From NCBI GenBank assembly GCA_943788135.1, contig CALSPC010000004.1:35507-99506 (forward strand): a stretch of DNA of 64,000 bases, given 5' to 3'. Positions 28,643 through 37,175 of this stretch are shown here, in pieces. Source of the stretch: an uncultured Paracoccaceae bacterium. Its GTDB lineage: Bacteria > Bacteroidota > Bacteroidia > Flavobacteriales > Flavobacteriaceae. Below the pieces are notes generated by a model. It was not told the origin of the DNA, ran no database searches, and was given only the letters and a program-made list of their open reading frames with translations. A program made the position numbers and the translations under genes. Within the stretch, counting starts at the first letter, position 1; every line of letters starts with the position of its first letter.

Positions 28643-28672
28643 GCAAATATAAACTTAATTATTGTTATGCAA
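28643..28672 (-). promoter_or_regulatory. rpsU promoter
   Basis: The minus strand has TTG (28672-28670), an 18-nt spacer and TATATTTGC (28651-28643), a full match to the Bacteroidota promoter. The leader would be about 32 nt and contain the Shine-Dalgarno. Confidence 0.75.
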
Positions 28673-28675
28673 TAG

Positions 28676-29815
28676 TTATTTTAAAATATTTCGTGAGATG
28701 ACCAGTTTTTGGATCTCGGTAGTGCCTTCGCCTATTGTACACAACTTGGAATCTCGGTAAAATTTCTCTACAGGATAATCTTTGGTATATCCATATCCAC
28801 CATGAATTTGAACGGCATCGTTAGCGATTTTAACACAAGATTCACTAGCATACATTTTGGCCATGGCCCCAAGGGTTGTGACTTTTTTTCCATTGTTTTT
28901 TAAGAACGCTGATTTATGCAGCAACAGCTCAGCAGCTTCAATTTCTGTCGCCATATCCGATAGTTTAAACGAAATTCCCTGAAAACTTGAAATAGGTTTC
29001 CCAAACTGAACACGTTCTTTAGCATATTTTAAAGCGGCTTCATAGGCGCCCTTAGAAATCCCCAAAGACAGTGCGCCTATAGAAATACGTCCACCATCTA
29101 AAATTTTTAGCGATTGAATAAATCCTTCTCCTGGTTCTCCTAATAAATTATCTTTATGGATCCGACAATTATCAAATACGAGTTCTGCTGTTTCACTGGC
29201 ACGCATTCCTAGTTTGTCTTCTTTTTTTCCTGAACTAAATCCAGACGTTCCTTTTTCGACAACAAAAGCTGACATGCCATGAGAGTCGCCTTTTTCGCCA
29301 GTACGTGCAATCACAACTGCGACATGACCACTACGCCCATGGGTGATAAAGTTTTTAGAACCGTTTAAAATATAATGATCACCATCTTTAACTGCGGTAG
29401 TATTCATACCTCCAGCATCACTACCCGTATTGTGTTCAGTTAAACCCCAAGCTCCGATCCACTCGCCAGATGCTAACTTCGGTAACCATCTTTGTTTCTG
29501 AGCTTCATTACCAAAATAGTAGATATGACCCGTACACAATGAGTTATGCGCCGCAATGGACAGTCCTATTGAAGGATCTACCTTAGAAATTTCTTCAATA
29601 ATGGCGATATATTCATGATATCCAAATCCTGAACCTCCGTATTGTTCTGGAATAAAAACACCCATAAAACCCATTTCACCTGCTTTGTGTAGTACATCTG
29701 CAGGGAAATACTGAGATTCATCCCACTCCATTATGTGTGGTCTGATGTATTGCTCTGCAAATTCTTTTGCAGCAGTAGCAATCAAGGTTTGTTCTTCTGA
29801 ATAATTAAAATCCAT
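28676..29815 (-). CDS. Acyl-CoA dehydrogenase
   Basis: A 379-residue FAD enzyme that oxidises acyl-CoA to trans-2-enoyl-CoA. The N-terminal helical domain, the central beta domain with GAWGLTEHNTGSDA (FAD/substrate contact), and the C-terminal domain are all present. The GEGTTEIQ segment at the end places the catalytic Glu of the short/branched-chain group. A QIHGGYGYTKDYPVEKFYRD block precedes it. The HhH gene lies 7 bp upstream. Chain-length preference cannot be read from sequence. Confidence 0.93.
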   Translation of the reverse strand: MDFNYSEEQTLIATAAKEFAEQYIRPHIMEWDESQYFPADVLHKAGEMGFMGVFIPEQYGGSGFGYHEYIAIIEEISKVDPSIGLSIAAHNSLCTGHIYYFGNEAQKQRWLPKLASGEWIGAWGLTEHNTGSDAGGMNTTAVKDGDHYILNGSKNFITHGRSGHVAVVIARTGEKGDSHGMSAFVVEKGTSGFSSGKKEDKLGMRASETAELVFDNCRIHKDNLLGEPGEGFIQSLKILDGGRISIGALSLGISKGAYEAALKYAKERVQFGKPISSFQGISFKLSDMATEIEAAELLLHKSAFLKNNGKKVTTLGAMAKMYASESCVKIANDAVQIHGGYGYTKDYPVEKFYRDSKLCTIGEGTTEIQKLVISRNILK

Positions 29816-29822
29816 ATTTAGC

Positions 29823-30689
29823 TTAATTAAGGGACAAATATAATTTAATAATTTCTATTTTTTCCTTGGGAAATTCTTTAACTTTTGTTAATTCCTCAAT
29901 ATCTTTATAACCATCCATTAACATTCTAAATTCTATAATCTCATACGCCAATTCATAATCGATATGCTGAACGGTTACTAATTGCTCTACAGTCGCTGTA
30001 TTTAAATTTATTTTTTCAACTTTTCTTGGCGTTTGAACGGTAAACTCTTTAAGGATATTTTGAATCACTTCTGGGGTAAGGCCTTTGACGTCTTGTAACT
30101 GCACATCAGCGATAAAACCACCATCAAAAGTATTTCTAAAGCGGATAATTTGCTCCGAATAATAGGCCCCAATCCCATATATTTTTTGAAGTTGTCGAGC
30201 TGTAGCCGTATTTAAATCTATCTTTTGCCCTTTGGTTTTAACAATTGGTTCGTGAGTTAAATTTTTTGTATTGGCTGACCCTGTTACCCAATTTGGAAAC
30301 TTAAAATAGGGCGCAATTGTTAATAATAATGAATCTGACACTTTAGTAATCCGTTGAAATTCTTTCGCAGAATTTATCCATTTTCCTTTAGCTCTATAGG
30401 CTTGAAGTAAGTTGATTTCTTGTGCGCTCATCCCAAGTGTATAGCCTTTGTAATCCGTTATATAATTTGGATTAAACGGATATAATTTTGGAGTAGAATT
30501 ATGGTGTTGAAGAGCTCGTAAGCTATCTACCTCGTTTTGAAATTTTTCATAAGTTACAGGGTCAACTTCAAAGGAATCGGCTCGGGTTGTATTAAAGACT
30601 ACCCAAAAGAGTTCCATCACAATAATAACAACAACCAATACAATTATTGCTAAACGCTGTTGATTTGAAAAGTAGGTGTAAAATTTCAT
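29823..30689 (-). CDS. Helix-hairpin-helix domain protein (ComEA-like), membrane-anchored
   Basis: A 288-residue protein with one N-terminal membrane helix (about 13-32) and two or three ComEA-type helix-hairpin-helix units. The motif DLNTATARQLQKIYGIG is near residue 165 and NLNTATVEQLVTVQHI near 235. ComEA binds DNA during natural uptake in other bacteria. The anchor and HhH pairs fit periplasmic DNA binding, but a role in transformation is inferred. It lies between an AGCS symporter (16 bp) and acyl-CoA dehydrogenase (7 bp). Confidence 0.82.
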   Translation of the reverse strand: MKFYTYFSNQQRLAIIVLVVVIIVMELFWVVFNTTRADSFEVDPVTYEKFQNEVDSLRALQHHNSTPKLYPFNPNYITDYKGYTLGMSAQEINLLQAYRAKGKWINSAKEFQRITKVSDSLLLTIAPYFKFPNWVTGSANTKNLTHEPIVKTKGQKIDLNTATARQLQKIYGIGAYYSEQIIRFRNTFDGGFIADVQLQDVKGLTPEVIQNILKEFTVQTPRKVEKINLNTATVEQLVTVQHIDYELAYEIIEFRMLMDGYKDIEELTKVKEFPKEKIEIIKLYLSLN

Positions 30690-30705
30690 TTTGAGGCAAT
30701 CTCCT

Positions 30706-32307
30706 CTATTTTCTTATCGCATCCAGGTATTTAATTAATTCTTTCTTTACTATTGGAAATAAGAAGAATAATCCGATCATATTAGGGAAAATCATGGCAA
30801 ATATCATCGCATCAGAGAATTTCCATATAGATCCCATACTCGCTGCAGCTCCAATAACGATAAACGTTAAGAATAATAATTTATACACTAAATCGGCTAC
30901 TTTACCTCTACCAAACAAAAACTTCCAAGACTGTAAACCATAATAAGACCATGAAATCATTGTGGATACTGCAAACAGTACAACCGCAATAGTCAAAAAT
31001 ATATTTGAATACGGAATATACTGAGCGAAGGCTTTGGATGTAATTCCTGCACCTTCATAACCAACGCCGTCAATAAAAACAACACCAGATCCATCTCCTC
31101 CATACTCAAAGAATCCACCAAAATTAAAAATCACAATAACTAAAGCGGTCATGGTACAAATCACAACCGTATCAATAAAAGGTTCTAAAAGTGCGACCAA
31201 TCCTTCGGAAGCTGAATATTTTGTTTTCACTGCAGAATGTGCAATTGATGCTGAACCAGCTCCGGCTTCATTTGAAAATGCAGCGCGTTGAAAACCTACA
31301 ATTACTACTCCAATTATAGACCCTACACCAAAAGCTGTCGGATTAAATGCTTCTCTTACAATAAGACTGATAGCATCATCTACTAAACTAAAATTAGAGA
31401 ATATAATATAAAGACACGCGACAACATACATAACAGCCATAAATGGTACTACTTTTTCAGTCACTTGAGCGATACGTTTGATACCGCCAATAATAATTAC
31501 ACCCACAAGTGCAGCTAATACAACGCCCACAATAGCTCCTGCCGCCGTACTCTCCCAATTGAATAATTCTTTTATAACAATAGTTGCTTGGTTGGACTGA
31601 GCAGCATTACCTCCTCCAAATGATCCTCCAATACAAAACACAGCAAAAATAGCCGCAATCACTTTACCAATTCTAGCAAATCCCTTAGATTTTAATCCTT
31701 TGCTGATATAATACATAGGTCCGCCATAAACGGTACCATCTTCACCCACATCTCTAAACTGAACTCCTAAAGTACATTCTACAAATTTTGTTGACATTCC
31801 AAGTAATCCACAAACAATCATCCAAAACGTAGCTCCTGGTCCACCTAAAGCAATCGCTAAAGCAACTCCTGCGATGTTTCCGTTTCCTACGGTACCTGAA
31901 ACTGCGGTTGCTAACGCTTGAAAATGACTTACTTCACCATCTGCACTTTCATCTTTGATCGTTTCTATGGCATCTCCTCCAGGCGTAGAATCGCCGTACA
32001 TCGTTTCAGAAACACCATGATCAACATGGTCATATTTTCCGCGTACTACATTAATTGCTTTTCCAAAATAACGAATGTTTGGAAATCCAAAATAAATAGT
32101 AAAAAACAATGCACTACCAACTAATAAAACCAATACAAATGGAATTGAAAACGTATCACCTTCATAAACTATAAAGAAAATAGCATCAAAAAAGGCATCA
32201 GCAACAGGTTGGAAGGCTTCGTCAATTTTTTGATCTAGCCCCTTGTCTTGAGCAGAAGATATAAAAGGCAAAATCAAAGCTATAGTAGTATAAATGAATG
32301 TTTTCAT
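30706..32307 (-). CDS. Alanine/sodium symporter family (AGCS) transporter
   Basis: A 533-residue inner-membrane transporter of the AGCS family, which moves alanine or glycine with Na+. It has the family blocks ATAVSGTVGNGNIAG, GPGATFWM, YGGPMYYI and FSNEAGAGSA. It also carries an N-terminal signal-like helix (ending near SSAQDKG) and a charged insert at about 95-130 (DHVDHG to DESADGE). Both are missing from the shorter paralogue at 41.0-42.4 kb. The insert is acidic and may face the periplasm. Confidence 0.9.
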   Translation of the reverse strand: MKTFIYTTIALILPFISSAQDKGLDQKIDEAFQPVADAFFDAIFFIVYEGDTFSIPFVLVLLVGSALFFTIYFGFPNIRYFGKAINVVRGKYDHVDHGVSETMYGDSTPGGDAIETIKDESADGEVSHFQALATAVSGTVGNGNIAGVALAIALGGPGATFWMIVCGLLGMSTKFVECTLGVQFRDVGEDGTVYGGPMYYISKGLKSKGFARIGKVIAAIFAVFCIGGSFGGGNAAQSNQATIVIKELFNWESTAAGAIVGVVLAALVGVIIIGGIKRIAQVTEKVVPFMAVMYVVACLYIIFSNFSLVDDAISLIVREAFNPTAFGVGSIIGVVIVGFQRAAFSNEAGAGSASIAHSAVKTKYSASEGLVALLEPFIDTVVICTMTALVIVIFNFGGFFEYGGDGSGVVFIDGVGYEGAGITSKAFAQYIPYSNIFLTIAVVLFAVSTMISWSYYGLQSWKFLFGRGKVADLVYKLLFLTFIVIGAAASMGSIWKFSDAMIFAMIFPNMIGLFFLFPIVKKELIKYLDAIRK

Positions 32308-32407
32308 AGAAAATTTTTAGGTTTTTTTTAAACGAGGCAACAATATGGTGAAAATAAATGAGTAATTAAAATATTGCTGTCCGCTAAATATTTATTTACT
32401 TTTTTAC

Positions 32408-33436
32408 TTATTTAATATCAATATTATAAGTGCTATTCAAATTTTGAATTTGTTCTGGTCGGCCCAGAACAATCACTTTTGAGTTCGGAACTAATTTTTG
32501 ATTGGCTTCAGGATTTATAGTATAATGTCCTGTTTCATCTTTATAACCTATGACATTACAGCCTGTTTTTTTACGTAAATCTAAATCTTGAATGGTTTTA
32601 ACATTTGACGTGTCATATAACTTTTCAACCGCAACCTCCTCAATATTAATCGATTTGTTCCCTATAATTGACAGGTTATCTATAAACTCTAACAAATCCG
32701 GTACAACGACAAGAGACGCCATATGATCACCACCAATATTATCTGGTAAAATAACATTATTAGCACCTGCAAATTTGAGTTTACTATAGGTGGTTTCGTG
32801 AGATGCCCGACTAATTATTCGCATGTGTTGGTTCATTTGTCGTGCAGAAAGTACTACAAAAACATTATCAGAATCGTTGGGTAAGGCTGAAATTAGGCAC
32901 TCTGCTCGTTTTATACCTGCTGCGACAAGAACCTCATCGTCGTTGGCATTTCCAAAAACAAAGTGGGTGTTTTCATTTTGATACTTTTCAATTACATCTT
33001 TATTGGATTCTACAACAACAAAAGAACGGTTATGGGTTAATAATTTTTTAGCGGCTTGCTTTCCATTTCTTCCATATCCACATATTACAATATGATTGGA
33101 CAGTGCATCAATTTTTTTTTGCATCTTCTTATGTTTTAATTCGGAAATAACATTTTTTGAAATTATATATTCTGTAATAATTTTAAGGGCATATCCTACA
33201 ATGATAACACTTGTTAAAATTAAGAATATCGTGAATATTTTAGCATCATGGTCTAGAGGTTGAACTTCACCATAACCTACAGTAGTAATGGTTATAACGG
33301 TCATATAGAAAGCGTCAACCCAAGAAAAATCAGACAGCATCTTAAACCCGATAACTCCCGTAAAAAGCAAAAGCATCAACAAAATAATCGCAGTGCTTAT
33401 TTTTGATTTATAGAGTTTTACAAAAGGGCTATTCAT
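32408..33436 (-). CDS. Potassium channel with RCK (TrkA) domains
   Basis: A 342-residue channel with two membrane helices flanking a pore loop (selectivity filter TVGYGE, 52-57). An RCK N domain follows, with a Rossmann motif GYGRNGK (120-126), and a C-terminal TrkA-C part. This is the MthK-like design, where ligand binding to RCK rings opens a K+ pore. The gene is 5 bp after PspC, so the two may be co-transcribed. Confidence 0.92.
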   Translation of the reverse strand: MNSPFVKLYKSKISTAIILLMLLLFTGVIGFKMLSDFSWVDAFYMTVITITTVGYGEVQPLDHDAKIFTIFLILTSVIIVGYALKIITEYIISKNVISELKHKKMQKKIDALSNHIVICGYGRNGKQAAKKLLTHNRSFVVVESNKDVIEKYQNENTHFVFGNANDDEVLVAAGIKRAECLISALPNDSDNVFVVLSARQMNQHMRIISRASHETTYSKLKFAGANNVILPDNIGGDHMASLVVVPDLLEFIDNLSIIGNKSINIEEVAVEKLYDTSNVKTIQDLDLRKKTGCNVIGYKDETGHYTINPEANQKLVPNSKVIVLGRPEQIQNLNSTYNIDIK

Positions 33437-33441
33437 AGAGA

Positions 33442-33669
33442 TTAAATATCAAAAACAGAGGTTCTTTTTGTATAGATCAAGTCCTTGATTCGTATCCAAA
33501 AGGCTAGAAATAAATAAAATGCAAATCCAAAACCTAGGGTCACAAATGTCAGGTAGATAAAAGAGGTCCGAACAACTTTGGCACGCATGCCCATACGGTC
33601 TGCAATACGTTGACACACGTAAAACCCGTATTTTTGCAAATTAAAAAGACCTTTATAAAATAATTTCAT
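33442..33669 (-). CDS. PspC domain protein
   Basis: A 75-residue protein matching the PspC family: a short amphipathic N-terminus with VCQRIADRMG, then one hydrophobic helix (about 35-60) with an aromatic-rich end (FYLFLAFWIR). PspC proteins take part in envelope stress responses in other bacteria, but no other psp genes are present here. It sits between DUF2851 and the K+ channel, with 5 and 8 bp gaps. Confidence 0.8.
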   Translation of the reverse strand: MKLFYKGLFNLQKYGFYVCQRIADRMGMRAKVVRTSFIYLTFVTLGFGFAFYLFLAFWIRIKDLIYTKRTSVFDI

Positions 33670-33677
33670 CTTGCAAT

Positions 33678-34956
33678 TTATGAATTTCGATTCAAAATAG
33701 CACTACCAATAGCGCATTGAAGGCATTTATTTTTTGAACAATACATGTGTTTCAATTGAATCAACGCTTGAGAATCTAAGGCAGTTTTACCAAAGGCATA
33801 CAACGAATGAAATTTATCCACAATACTATTATGTTCCATGGGTATGTTTCGAATAATCGCTAGGACATTATCTGGATTTGAATACCGATTGAATTTATGA
33901 AAGGCAAACTTGATTGGAACTATGGTATTGATAATGAGTAAATTTATAAACGCTTTTGTAAGTGTTTTTGATGACGATTTAGAACTCTTTTCAAAGGTAT
34001 AGTGTGTGTTCCAAAACGAAGAAGTCGCTCCTTCAAAAATGGCATACAATTGCTCCAGAGATTGGGCTTCAATAATACTAGAAAACAAATTTGAACGCCG
34101 ACTATAGACTCCTGCCAATTGCGCCAATCGAATGGTGGGAAAATTTGGCGGACGCAATCGAAAAAAGTGGACTGGAATGACTCCTTCTCTTGAAAGCGAA
34201 AATTTATGTTTCAGAGAAATCATAGGTGCTTTTAAGTTCTGAAATATATGCATTTTGAGCTTCGGATTCCAACAGACCTGCTTGTCCAAAAAACAAGGCT
34301 TCAAGATGGTGGATACTGTGTTGTGATTTCCTAACCACTGAAAATGCCATTGATTTTGCTATGCTTAAAAAAGCGTCACCATTGACTTTAAGTCCAAAAT
34401 TTTTGGCGAGTTGCCAAAACAAAACGGCTTCCCAATTGTGATTAGAATCATGAAGTTGAGTTTCGATGGCACTATATTTCACCTCTAAACGCTCAAAATA
34501 CAAGCGTTCTAACCAATGATTAACCGTAAATTCATCGACAGTTTTAAGGCTAGATTCACAAGGAATCCAAGATAGGTTCTGGTGCAATAAGGTTGTGTAG
34601 TTTTTATAGGTATGGGGAAAAACACAGTTTTTGAGCTCTAGAGTTGGAATTGGCGTATTGTCCTTTCTATAAACTTCCATATCATGTTCCCAAACTACGT
34701 GTAGAATCACACTATCATAGGCGGTATCTCTCTCGTGATGATGCACATACCAATCGGAAGATTTCACGTGGATTTCGACATTACCTGCCCACATCTGCAT
34801 GCCGATACTTAATTGCGCATTAAAAAAATCAGGGCCAGAATTGACATTAGGCAAACCAACAGTCTTTAGAAGTATTGGCTCTTGGGTAGTCGTTTGCAAT
34901 GATTTGAGGCTCATTTTTTTATGCTGCCAGACGTAATGTAGGAAGTCTTCTTGCAT
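33678..34956 (-). pseudogene. DUF2851 family gene broken by a +1 frameshift
   Basis: Two overlapping reading frames together encode one DUF2851 protein of about 425 residues, the usual size. The first (34956 to 34204) starts MQEDFLHYVWQ and ends in frame at STYDFSET. The second carries LKHKFSL, then RLRPPNFPTIRLAQLAG and the C-terminal cysteine block (CSKNKCLQCAIG). Skipping one T near 34215 in TTTCTCTG restores YDFLKHKFSL. So there is one extra base there, from a true mutation, a sequencing error or ribosomal slippage. DUF2851 has no known function. The first fragment starts 120 bp from mazF and the second ends 8 bp before PspC. Confidence 0.85.
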
Positions 34957-35076
34957 CCTACTAAGATAAAAAAAGTTTTGGAGCTGCCAAATTATGTAAA
35001 TGAGGAGAGGCTCGTAATTAATATCATATGGAATGACTGATAGTAGTTTCTGTATTATTATTGTCAGTTTATAATT

Positions 35077-35400
35077 TTAATCCACAAACGTTTCTCGAAT
35101 AATATCTTTACATTTCTGTATTTCAAATTTTGATAATCGGTCATACTGTTTTATTACCCTCGATTTGTCAATTGTCCTAATTTGATCGATTGCAATCATT
35201 CCTTTTATATCGTTATGCTTGACTTTAACTCTGGTTGGATATCGTTTCAAATTTGTTGTCATAGGAGCAACAACAATGGTTCTCAGAAACTTATTTAGTT
35301 CATTTGGGGATAGGACCACGCAAGGACGCGTTTTTTTTATTTCACTACCAATTGTTGGATCTAGATTCACAAGTACAATGGAGTATTGATTTATCTCCAT
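35077..35400 (-). CDS. mazF: MazF/PemK family mRNA interferase toxin
   Basis: A 107-residue toxin of a type II toxin-antitoxin module; this family cleaves mRNA at short sequences. The N-terminal core VNLDPTIGSEIKKTRPCVVLS carries the conserved Arg, and VVAPMTTN forms the second catalytic strand. The C-terminal end has AIDQIRTIDKSRV. The gene overlaps the antitoxin gene by 10 bp, so translation is coupled. The module lies between the frameshifted DUF2851 gene and a REP-rich gap, a plausible site of lateral gain. Confidence 0.92.
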   Translation of the reverse strand: MEINQYSIVLVNLDPTIGSEIKKTRPCVVLSPNELNKFLRTIVVAPMTTNLKRYPTRVKVKHNDIKGMIAIDQIRTIDKSRVIKQYDRLSKFEIQKCKDIIRETFVD

Positions 35401-35636
35401 TCCTCAAAATTTTCATCCTCGAAAACATCATTGAAAAGCAAGGTGTCGTCATTATTTTTAGACATTTCCTCAAAGGCTTTTTCCCAATTTTTTCGTGGAC
35501 TATCTATTGGTTTTAGGATAATTCGTCCCTTTTCTAAAATCATCTCAACCTTATCCTTTATGTTGTATTTCTCCAAAATGGTTTTGCTTAAACGCAGGCC
35601 TTTCGAATTTCCTATTTGTATAATTGCTGTTTCCAT
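35391..35636 (-). CDS. mazE: MazE/AbrB family antitoxin
   Basis: An 81-residue antitoxin. The N-terminal SpoVT/AbrB swapped-hairpin domain (IIQIGNSKGLRLSKTIL) binds DNA. The acidic C-terminal tail (DDTLLFNDVFEDENFEEW) should wrap the MazF toxin. A TAACTTTG promoter box and a 14-bp palindrome lie 9-26 bp upstream, matching the usual autorepression of mazEF by the antitoxin and its complex. Confidence 0.9.
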   Translation of the reverse strand: METAIIQIGNSKGLRLSKTILEKYNIKDKVEMILEKGRIILKPIDSPRKNWEKAFEEMSKNNDDTLLFNDVFEDENFEEWR

Positions 35637-35644
35637 AAGACTGT

Positions 35645-35662
35645 TTTGTAATTACAAAGTTA
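35645..35662 (-). promoter_or_regulatory. mazEF promoter with overlapping palindromic operator
   Basis: A perfect 14-bp palindrome TTTGTAATTACAAA (35645-35658) overlaps the -7 box TAACTTTG (35662-35655, minus strand) and the predicted start site. A T-tract about 20 nt upstream is the -33 candidate. Binding of MazE here would block its own promoter. Confidence 0.65.
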
Positions 35663-35723
35663 CTACATTTTATTTAATTTGAAAAAAATTCTTTTTCTGT
35701 TCTGGACGTCCTCACTTGAAATC

Positions 35724-35864
35724 GCGGACTTGTAGTCCCCCGCTCCCCCGCTAGCGCACGAATCCTTTCGTGTGGTTCTCATAATTTATCGTATAAACTA
35801 TTCTAACTATATGTGGTACGCGATACAATCGCGCACCAGCGGGGGCAAAGTCTCACGACTTTGC
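35724..35864. repeat. REP/BIME-like cluster of nested hairpins
   Basis: Four stems lie in 141 bp: 35726-35730 with 35734-35738; 35757-35762 with 35767-35772 (CACGAA/TTCGTG); 35815-35824 with 35828-35837 (10 bp, one mismatch, ACA loop); and 35845-35852 with 35857-35864 (8 bp). The outer segments CCCCCGCTAGCGCACGA (35745-35761) and the complement of 35829-35845 are imperfect inverted copies. This is the form of paired REP elements. The surrounding gene-free stretch (35637-36130) otherwise holds the mazEF promoter and a terminator. Confidence 0.7.
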
Positions 35865-36041
35865 GGTATAGCGACTTGATACGCACTGTTTGACGTGTTT
35901 CAATACATCCAAATACAGCATATATTGAACCACTCTAGTTACCAAGTGTTTCTTAAAATTCAAATACAATACAATCTAAAACTTCGGTTAAGCTGCTTGT
36001 GAAGATTTAGATTTGGGATCAAAATCAGTGTTAAAAATATA

Positions 36042-36078
36042 AAAAATCACCTACTTCCAAAAAAAATAGGTGACTTTT
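36042..36078 (-). terminator. Terminator after the cysteine synthase family gene
   Basis: TCACCTA (36047-36053) pairs with TAGGTGA (36067-36073). One A/C mismatch and four outer A-U pairs follow. On the minus strand the stem ends in six U, about 53 bp past the stop codon. Confidence 0.75.
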
Positions 36079-36130
36079 AAAGCTTTATAGTGCTCAAAAA
36101 GAGCGGTAGTAGCGTAGCTACAAGTTAGGA

Positions 36131-37111
36131 TTATTCGATATAGCCTTTTTCGCGCATCCAATCGTCATTAAACATTTTACCCACATACCGGCTGCCATGG
36201 TCATGGAACAATACCACCACCACATCGTCGGGCTTAAAATGTTCTTTCAATTGAAGGACGCCTTTAATCGCAGAGCCTGCAGAGTTCCCTAAAAACATAC
36301 CTTCTTCTTTTGCCAAACGTTGGGTGTAAACCGCGCCATCTTTATCCGTTACTTTTGTAAATCCATCAATAATTCCAAAGTTTACATTCAAAGGGAGAAT
36401 ATCTTCTCCAATTCCTTCGGTAACATAAGGGTAAATTTCATTTTCATCAAAAATACCTGTTTCATGGTATTTCTTAAACACACTACCATAAGTGTCCACT
36501 CCCCATATTTTGATGTTTGGGTTTTTCATTTTCAAATAACTCCCAACACCAGAAATTGTACCACCAGTTCCAACGCCCACTACAAAATGGGTGATTTTCC
36601 CGTCGGTTTGTTCCCATATTTCTGGACCAGTACTTAAAAAATGAGCTTTACAATTACTCGGATTATCATATTGATTCACATACCAGGAGTTGGGTGTTTC
36701 TTCCGCCAAGCGCTTGGATACAGAATAATAGGATCGCGGATCTTCTGGCTCTACAGAAGTTGGACAAACGACAACCTCAGCACCAACAGCACGAAGTATA
36801 TCCATTTTTTCTTTGGACTGTTTGTCTGCTAATACAAAAATACATTTGTAGCCTTTGATAATTCCAGCCAATGCCAAACCCATTCCTGTATTTCCTGAAG
36901 TCCCTTCAATAATTGTTCCTCCGGGTTGCAAACGACCATCGGCCTCAGCATCTTCTATCATTTGTAACGCCATACGGTCCTTTACTGAATTCCCTGGATT
37001 AAAGGTTTCATATTTCGCCAAAACCAAACACGGCAATTCCTTAGTTAAAACATTCATTTTAATTAAAGGTGTATTTCCTATGGTTTCTAAAATATTCTCA
37101 GCGTACGTCAT
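36131..37111 (-). CDS. PLP-dependent cysteine synthase family protein
   Basis: A 326-residue fold-type II PLP enzyme. The PLP lysine is Lys44 (NPGNSVKDR), the phosphate/substrate loop is TSGNTG (71-76), and the PLP-phosphate loop is GVGTGGTISGVG. These fit O-acetylserine sulfhydrylase (CysK/CysM), which makes cysteine from O-acetylserine and sulfide. Cystathionine beta-synthase-like activity cannot be excluded from sequence alone, although no CBS domain is attached. It is a single gene between the permease and the REP cluster. Confidence 0.88.
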   Translation of the reverse strand: MTYAENILETIGNTPLIKMNVLTKELPCLVLAKYETFNPGNSVKDRMALQMIEDAEADGRLQPGGTIIEGTSGNTGMGLALAGIIKGYKCIFVLADKQSKEKMDILRAVGAEVVVCPTSVEPEDPRSYYSVSKRLAEETPNSWYVNQYDNPSNCKAHFLSTGPEIWEQTDGKITHFVVGVGTGGTISGVGSYLKMKNPNIKIWGVDTYGSVFKKYHETGIFDENEIYPYVTEGIGEDILPLNVNFGIIDGFTKVTDKDGAVYTQRLAKEEGMFLGNSAGSAIKGVLQLKEHFKPDDVVVVLFHDHGSRYVGKMFNDDWMREKGYIE

Positions 37112-37175
37112 GATATAAATTTAGAACAAAAATACATTAAATTTCTCGAGATACAACTCTGGGATACAGAAGTTT

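Noticed and set aside
33678..34956. Programmed +1 frameshift as the first explanation of the DUF2851 break
   Set aside because: No known slippery motif or stimulatory structure is evident; mutation or sequencing error is simpler.
35815..35864. Possible CRISPR repeat unit
   Set aside because: The hairpins are not repeated at regular spacing and there are no spacers or cas genes.
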